Source: JANPJV01 sp031425695
Lineage (GTDB): Bacteria > Pseudomonadota > Gammaproteobacteria > Xanthomonadales > SZUA-5
Length of the DNA: 26,212 nucleotides
NCBI GenBank assembly: GCA_031425695.1
Contig: JANPJV010000113.1
Coordinates: forward strand, 1 to 26,212
Direction: 5' to 3'
Position numbers and translations under genes: made by a program
Part shown: positions 23,225 through 26,212 of the stretch, piece by piece
Position numbering within the stretch: position 1 is the stretch's first letter
Layout of the letters: each line of letters opens with the position of its first letter
The notes under the pieces: generated by a model
What the model was told of the DNA's origin: nothing
What the model saw: only the letters and a program-made list of their open reading frames with translations
Database searches by the model: none

Positions 23225-25002
23225 TAGGCCTCGGCTTCCGCCTGCTGCAACGCCCACAACTTCGCGTACACCCCGCCCTGTGCGAGGAGGTCGTCGTGGT
23301 GGCCGCGTTCGACGATGCGGCCAGCGTCCATGACCAGGATCTGGTTGGCGGCGACGACGGTGGACAGGCGGTGGGCGATGACCAGGGTGGTGCGCTCGCG
23401 GGCGATGGCGTCCAGCTGCGCCTGGATCTCGCGCTCGGTGGCGGTGTCGAGTGCGCTGGTGGCTTCGTCGAAGAGCAGGATCGGCGGATTCTTGAGCAGG
23501 GTGCGGGCAATCGCGACCCGCTGTTTCTCGCCGCCGGAGAGCTTGAGCCCACGCTCGCCGACGGTGGTCTGGTAGCCGTCGGGCAGGCCCTCGATGAAGC
23601 CGTGGATCTGGGCCGCGCGCGCGGCGGCGTAGACCTCTTCGGTGCTCGCTTCGGGGCGGCCGTAGGCGATGTTCGCGTACAGGGTGTCGTTGAACAGCAC
23701 GGTGTCCTGCGGCACGATGCCGATCGCACGGCGCAGTGAGTGCTGCGTCACGTCCCGCAAGTCCTGGCCATCGATGCGAATGGAGCCGCTGCCGACCTCG
23801 TAGAAGCGGTACAGCAGGCGCGCGAGCGTGCTCTTGCCGGCACCACTCGCGCCGACGACCGCAACCGTGTGCCCGGGCGGCACCTCGAAGCTGACGTCGA
23901 TAAGGATCGGGCGGCGGGCATCGTAGGCGAAGCCGACATTCTCGAAACGGATGCTGCCGCCGCTCACGGCCAGCGCGCCTGCCTGCGGCCGGTCGACGAT
24001 CTCGCGCTCGACGCCGAGCAGGTCGAACATGCGGCCCATGTCCGACAGCGCCTGCTTGATGTCGCGGTACATCATGCCGAGGATGTTGAGGGGCACGAAC
24101 AGCTGGATCAGCAGGGTGTTGACCAGCACCAGGTCACCGACGCTCATGCGCCCGGCACTGACTTCACGCGCGGCCAGCATCATCAGGATGGTAAGGCCGG
24201 TCGCGATTACGATCGCCTGCGCCGCGTTGAGCACGCCGAGCGTGAACCAGCTCTTTTCGGCAGCGGCCTGCCAGTGGCCCAGCTGGGTATCGAAGCGCTT
24301 CGCCTCGTAGTCCTCGTTGGCGAAATACTTGACCGTCTCGTAGTTGAGCAGGCTGTCGGCGCTGAGCGCCGCCGACTCGTTGCCGGCCTCGATCATGCGA
24401 CGGTAGAAACGCGTGCGCCACTCGGTCACGTAGATGGTCACCGCGACGTAGGCGACCAGCGTCGCCAGCATGGTCGCGGCAAAGCTGCCGGGATAGGAGA
24501 CGAGCACCCAGACGGTCGCGATCGCGATCTCGAACAGCGTCGGCGCGATCACGATCACGCAATAGTAGAGAAAGTCCTCGATGGCGCCGGTGCCACGCTC
24601 GATCACCCGCGCCAGGCCACCGGTGCGGCGCTCGAGGTGAAAGCGCAGGCCGAGGTTGTGCAGATGCCGGAAGCTGTCCAAGGCCGCGCGGCGGCGCGCG
24701 CCGATATGCACCTTCGCGAACAGGATCACGCGCAGTTCGCCCGCGACCGCCGACAGCAACCGCAGCAGACCGTAGCCAGCCAGCAGCATCGCCGGCACCG
24801 CAATCACCTGCTGGCGCGGGTCCAGTGCATCCACGATTGCCTTGAAGCTGATCGGCACCCCGAGATTCGCCAGCTTGGCGATCGCGAGCAAGACCAGCAC
24901 CAGCGCGATGCGGCCGCGATGGCGGGAGATATAGGGCAATAACTCGGCCAGCACGCGGCGCACGGTGGCGGCCGGCGGTGGGGTGGCAACAGGGGCGGAC
25001 AT
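23224..25002 (-). CDS. ABC exporter, Atm1/HMT1-type (fused permease-ATPase)
   Basis: 592 residues. Six membrane helices lie in residues 25-320, followed by an ATPase domain: Walker A GASGAGKST (384-392), Q-loop Gln432 in IVPQD, signature LSGGE (488-492), Walker B ILLFDEA (508-514) and His544 in IAHRLS. The segment LLNYETVKYFANEDYEAKRFD in the membrane domain is typical of the mitochondrial Atm1/bacterial heavy-metal exporter branch, which moves glutathione-linked sulfur or metal conjugates out of the cytoplasm. The protein should function as a homodimer. I chose ATG 25002 (MSAPVATPPP); GTG 25011 is three codons upstream. Neither has a good ribosome binding site. All key residues are intact. 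Confidence 0.93.
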   Translation of the reverse strand: MSAPVATPPPAATVRRVLAELLPYISRHRGRIALVLVLLAIAKLANLGVPISFKAIVDALDPRQQVIAVPAMLLAGYGLLRLLSAVAGELRVILFAKVHIGARRRAALDSFRHLHNLGLRFHLERRTGGLARVIERGTGAIEDFLYYCVIVIAPTLFEIAIATVWVLVSYPGSFAATMLATLVAYVAVTIYVTEWRTRFYRRMIEAGNESAALSADSLLNYETVKYFANEDYEAKRFDTQLGHWQAAAEKSWFTLGVLNAAQAIVIATGLTILMMLAAREVSAGRMSVGDLVLVNTLLIQLFVPLNILGMMYRDIKQALSDMGRMFDLLGVEREIVDRPQAGALAVSGGSIRFENVGFAYDARRPILIDVSFEVPPGHTVAVVGASGAGKSTLARLLYRFYEVGSGSIRIDGQDLRDVTQHSLRRAIGIVPQDTVLFNDTLYANIAYGRPEASTEEVYAAARAAQIHGFIEGLPDGYQTTVGERGLKLSGGEKQRVAIARTLLKNPPILLFDEATSALDTATEREIQAQLDAIARERTTLVIAHRLSTVVAANQILVMDAGRIVERGHHDDLLAQGGVYAKLWALQQAEAEA

Positions 25003-25093
25003 GGGAGTCACCGAGGAGGCAGGCCTCCGTTGTGGAGGCGCGGATCGGCCGGTTCAAGGCAGGTCCGGCTCTGCGAGGACATCAAGAGCGCGT

Positions 25094-25224
25094 ACACAGA
25101 AACGCACAAAACGAGAAGCGCACAAAGGGACACAAGAATGGAATGGCCCACTTCAAGCGATGTTCCCGACGAAAGAACCTTTTGTGCGTTTTGTGCGCTT
25201 CTCCTTTGGTGCGTCCTTGTGTTG
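25094..25224. repeat. Imperfect inverted repeat (family E)
   Basis: The left arm (25094-25137) and right arm (25178-25224) are each about 44 bases and complementary with roughly eight mismatches. They share ACACA, ACGCAC, GAGAAGCGCACAAA and CACAA blocks in the same order, around a 40-base loop. The low-complexity GTGCG/CTTTGTG character resembles intergenic repeats seen in many environmental bacteria. It could be a terminator or a degenerate mobile repeat. It lies upstream of both flanking divergent genes. Confidence 0.75.
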
Positions 25225-25244
25225 ACCGCTTGAGCGTTGGCTTG

Positions 25245-25276
25245 CGTGGGTCCGGACCCACCAAGGTCCGAACTCA
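25245..25276. repeat. Degenerate GTGG-type REP element
   Basis: GTGGGTCCGGACCCAC is followed by CAAGGTCCGAACTCA, parts of the left and right units of the subtype B pair joined with the middle missing. It looks like a deletion product in which the loop and inner arms were lost. Confidence 0.7.
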
Positions 25277-25450
25277 TACGAGCAGCTTCGCCCAAGCGCG
25301 AAAGTGCCCACCAGTCCGCACTTCCTTCGAGTTCACGCGGACGAGACCTGCCCAAACGACAACTGGTTCGCAATTTTTGGGGGCAAGGCTCTGGAGCATG
25401 GGATCCACGCCGCAGCAGCGGCGACTCGAAAACCCTCAGGAGCCAAAGAC

Positions 25451-25792
25451 ATGCAAGTCCGCACCCTCGCCGCCCTCGTCGTCCTCGCGTTCGCCGGCGC
25501 TCCCGCCGTTGCCGCCGAGTACCTGCCGGGCGCGCCCGTCACGCTCGAGGGCAAGGTCACCGGGATGCAGTCGAAAAGGGCTTTCTGGCTCGAGGTCGAA
25601 GGCAAGCCCGTGCTGGTCTACACGACCAACACCCAGCAGCAGCTCATGTACGTCGGCCAGGAAGTGCGCGTCGACGGCAGCATCAGCGACGACTTCATCA
25701 AAGTCACCGACGTCGAAGTCAACGCCCGCAGCGTCAAGACCGTCCGCCACAACCGTACGCTCGCGGTGAGCGCGGACGAGACCACGCCGTAA
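25451..25792 (+). CDS. Small exported OB-fold-like protein
   Basis: 113 residues. Signal peptide at 1-21 (TLAALVVLAFAGAPAVA, then AEYLPG). The mature part (about 90 residues) is a single beta-rich domain: VTLEGKVTGMQSKRAFWLEVEGKPVLVY, VGQEVRVDGSISDDFIKVTDVEVNARSV. The G-x-V ... V-R-V-D-G-x-I ... I-x-V-x-D-V-E pattern matches bacterial OB-fold proteins of the BOF/tRNA_anti-like kind found in the periplasm. No ligand or partner can be named. AGGAG at 25438-25442, 8 bases before the ATG, fixes the start; the longer frame from 25304 has no signal peptide at its N-terminus. The gene is followed by the GTAG-type tandem array. Family assignment is tentative. Confidence 0.75.
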   Translation: MQVRTLAALVVLAFAGAPAVAAEYLPGAPVTLEGKVTGMQSKRAFWLEVEGKPVLVYTTNTQQQLMYVGQEVRVDGSISDDFIKVTDVEVNARSVKTVRHNRTLAVSADETTP

Positions 25793-25817
25793 CGGGCTGT
25801 CGTGCGTTGGGCTCCAC

Positions 25818-26126
25818 GTAGGCCATGTTGCGCCCGCGCAATCTCGATCGATGGCGATGGTCAATTGGGCGCTACGTGACGCTCATTCGCGAGGCTCTAC
25901 GTAGGTCATGTTGCGCCCGCGCAATCTTGATCGATGGCGATGGGTCAATCGGGCGCTACTTGACGCTCTTTCGCGACGCTCCACGTAGGTCATGTTGCGC
26001 CCGCGCAATCTCGATCGATGGCGATGGGTCAATCGGGCGCTACTTGACGCTCTCTATCGCAGGACCATGTCAAGTAGCGCCCGACCCGCATGCCCGCGCT
26101 GGTCGAGCGCTACGCGGGCGCAACAT
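25818..26126. repeat. Tandem array of long-loop GTAG-type REP units plus one inverse unit, locus A7
   Basis: Three direct copies at 25818-25880, 25901-25964 and 25985-26048, with a period of about 83-84 bases, share stem GCGCCCG/CGGGCGC and an almost identical loop containing GATCGATGGCGAT. Spacers are about 20 bases and also similar, so whole unit-plus-spacer blocks were duplicated. One inverse unit (26069-26126) has a different loop and lacks the terminal GACCTAC, stopping exactly where kinase-like sequence begins. Copy 1 has single-base changes (GGCCATG, TACGTGAC). Confidence 0.9.
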
Positions 26127-26212
26127 CATGGCGATGTACGGCACGCCGTCCCGCTCGTCGGCCTCGTGGACGGTGACCACGTTGTCGTGGTTGACCTGGG
26201 CGGCGGCCCGGG
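26070..26212 (-). pseudogene. Ser/Thr protein kinase fragment cut off by a REP unit (partial)
   Basis: The minus-strand frame entering from the right edge reads RAAAQVNHDNVVTVHEA then DERDGVPYIAM, which is the alphaC-helix to hinge region of a bacterial (Hanks-type) Ser/Thr kinase: H-x-N-V-V-x-V-H and PY-I-x-M. In kinases the next residues would be an acidic residue and the rest of the catalytic loop. Here, from 26126 leftward, the sequence becomes the inverse REP unit and the frame runs through it to a TGA at 26070-26072, adding 18 unrelated residues. The HRD and DFG motifs are therefore missing. The N-terminal part lies outside the window. It may be a real gene truncation or an assembly join. 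Confidence 0.6.

Larger units (their letters stand above)
25003..25450. other. Intergenic region with two repeat remnants
   Basis: 448 bases between the divergent ABC exporter and the small exported protein. It holds a 'GTGCGC' inverted repeat (family E, 25094-25224) and a degenerate GTGG-type element (25245-25276). I see no gene in it; frames that run through it are repeat-derived. The region after 25280 should hold the promoter of the small gene, but I cannot point to it. Confidence 0.6.

Noticed and set aside
23740..24942. A 400-codon open frame on the plus strand opposite the ABC exporter
   Set aside because: Antisense to a well-supported exporter; composition is that of reversed coding sequence.
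25818..26048. A CRISPR array
   Set aside because: The repeats are about 64 bases and palindromic, the spacers are about 20 bases and similar to each other, and there are no cas genes; REP tandem duplication fits better.

Overview
The window is high-GC bacterial DNA with dense coding on both strands. It most resembles the Lysobacterales/Xanthomonadales (Rhodanobacteraceae-like) gammaproteobacteria. Support for this comes from a topoisomerase I with zinc-free C-terminal repeats and a Lys/Ala tail, a lysyl-endopeptidase-like secreted protease, a rhomboid typical of that group, a large TonB receptor, and a secreted protein with the 'WYN..E.GRG' N-terminal domain common there. The assignment is by family resemblance only; there is no rRNA or tRNA in the window. 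Layout, left to right: a non-coding left edge with hairpins; an EamA transporter (+); a SAM methyltransferase with an N-terminal beta-sandwich and bioD (both -, likely co-transcribed); a Cys/Met-metabolism PLP enzyme (+); a lipoprotein-type methyltransferase (-) and a lysyl-endopeptidase-like serine protease (-); a glutathione S-transferase (+); a YetF/DUF421 membrane protein (-); topA (+); a rhomboid protease, a Tat-exported MsrB, a SPOR-domain protein and argS (all -, the last two translationally coupled); a TonB-dependent receptor and a secreted beta-helix protein (both +); a GNAT acetyltransferase (-) divergent from an RLAN/RimK-like ATP-grasp ligase (+); an Atm1-type ABC exporter (-); a small exported OB-fold-like protein (+); and, at the right edge, a repeat array that cuts off a Ser/Thr protein kinase reading frame (-). 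The genes are mostly ordinary housekeeping and envelope genes and do not form one pathway. The striking content is between them, and in two cases inside them: a very dense set of REP-like palindromic elements. One family has a GTAG foot, the half-arms GTCATGTT and TACTTGAC, and an inner stem whose sequence changes from copy to copy while staying self-complementary. I count 16 units at 7 loci, usually as inverted pairs (BIME-like), plus one tandem array. A second family has a GTGG foot followed by an 8-bp stem, a 3-nt loop and the matching 8 bp. I count 11 clear units at 7 loci, including one unit in frame inside each of two protein genes, both read in the same frame and giving nearly the same nonapeptide. 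All six convergent gene junctions in the window are filled by an inverted-repeat element. This architecture matches REP/RAYT systems (for example the GTAG-type elements known in Stenotrophomonas), but no RAYT transposase gene is present here, so any mobilising enzyme would have to act in trans.
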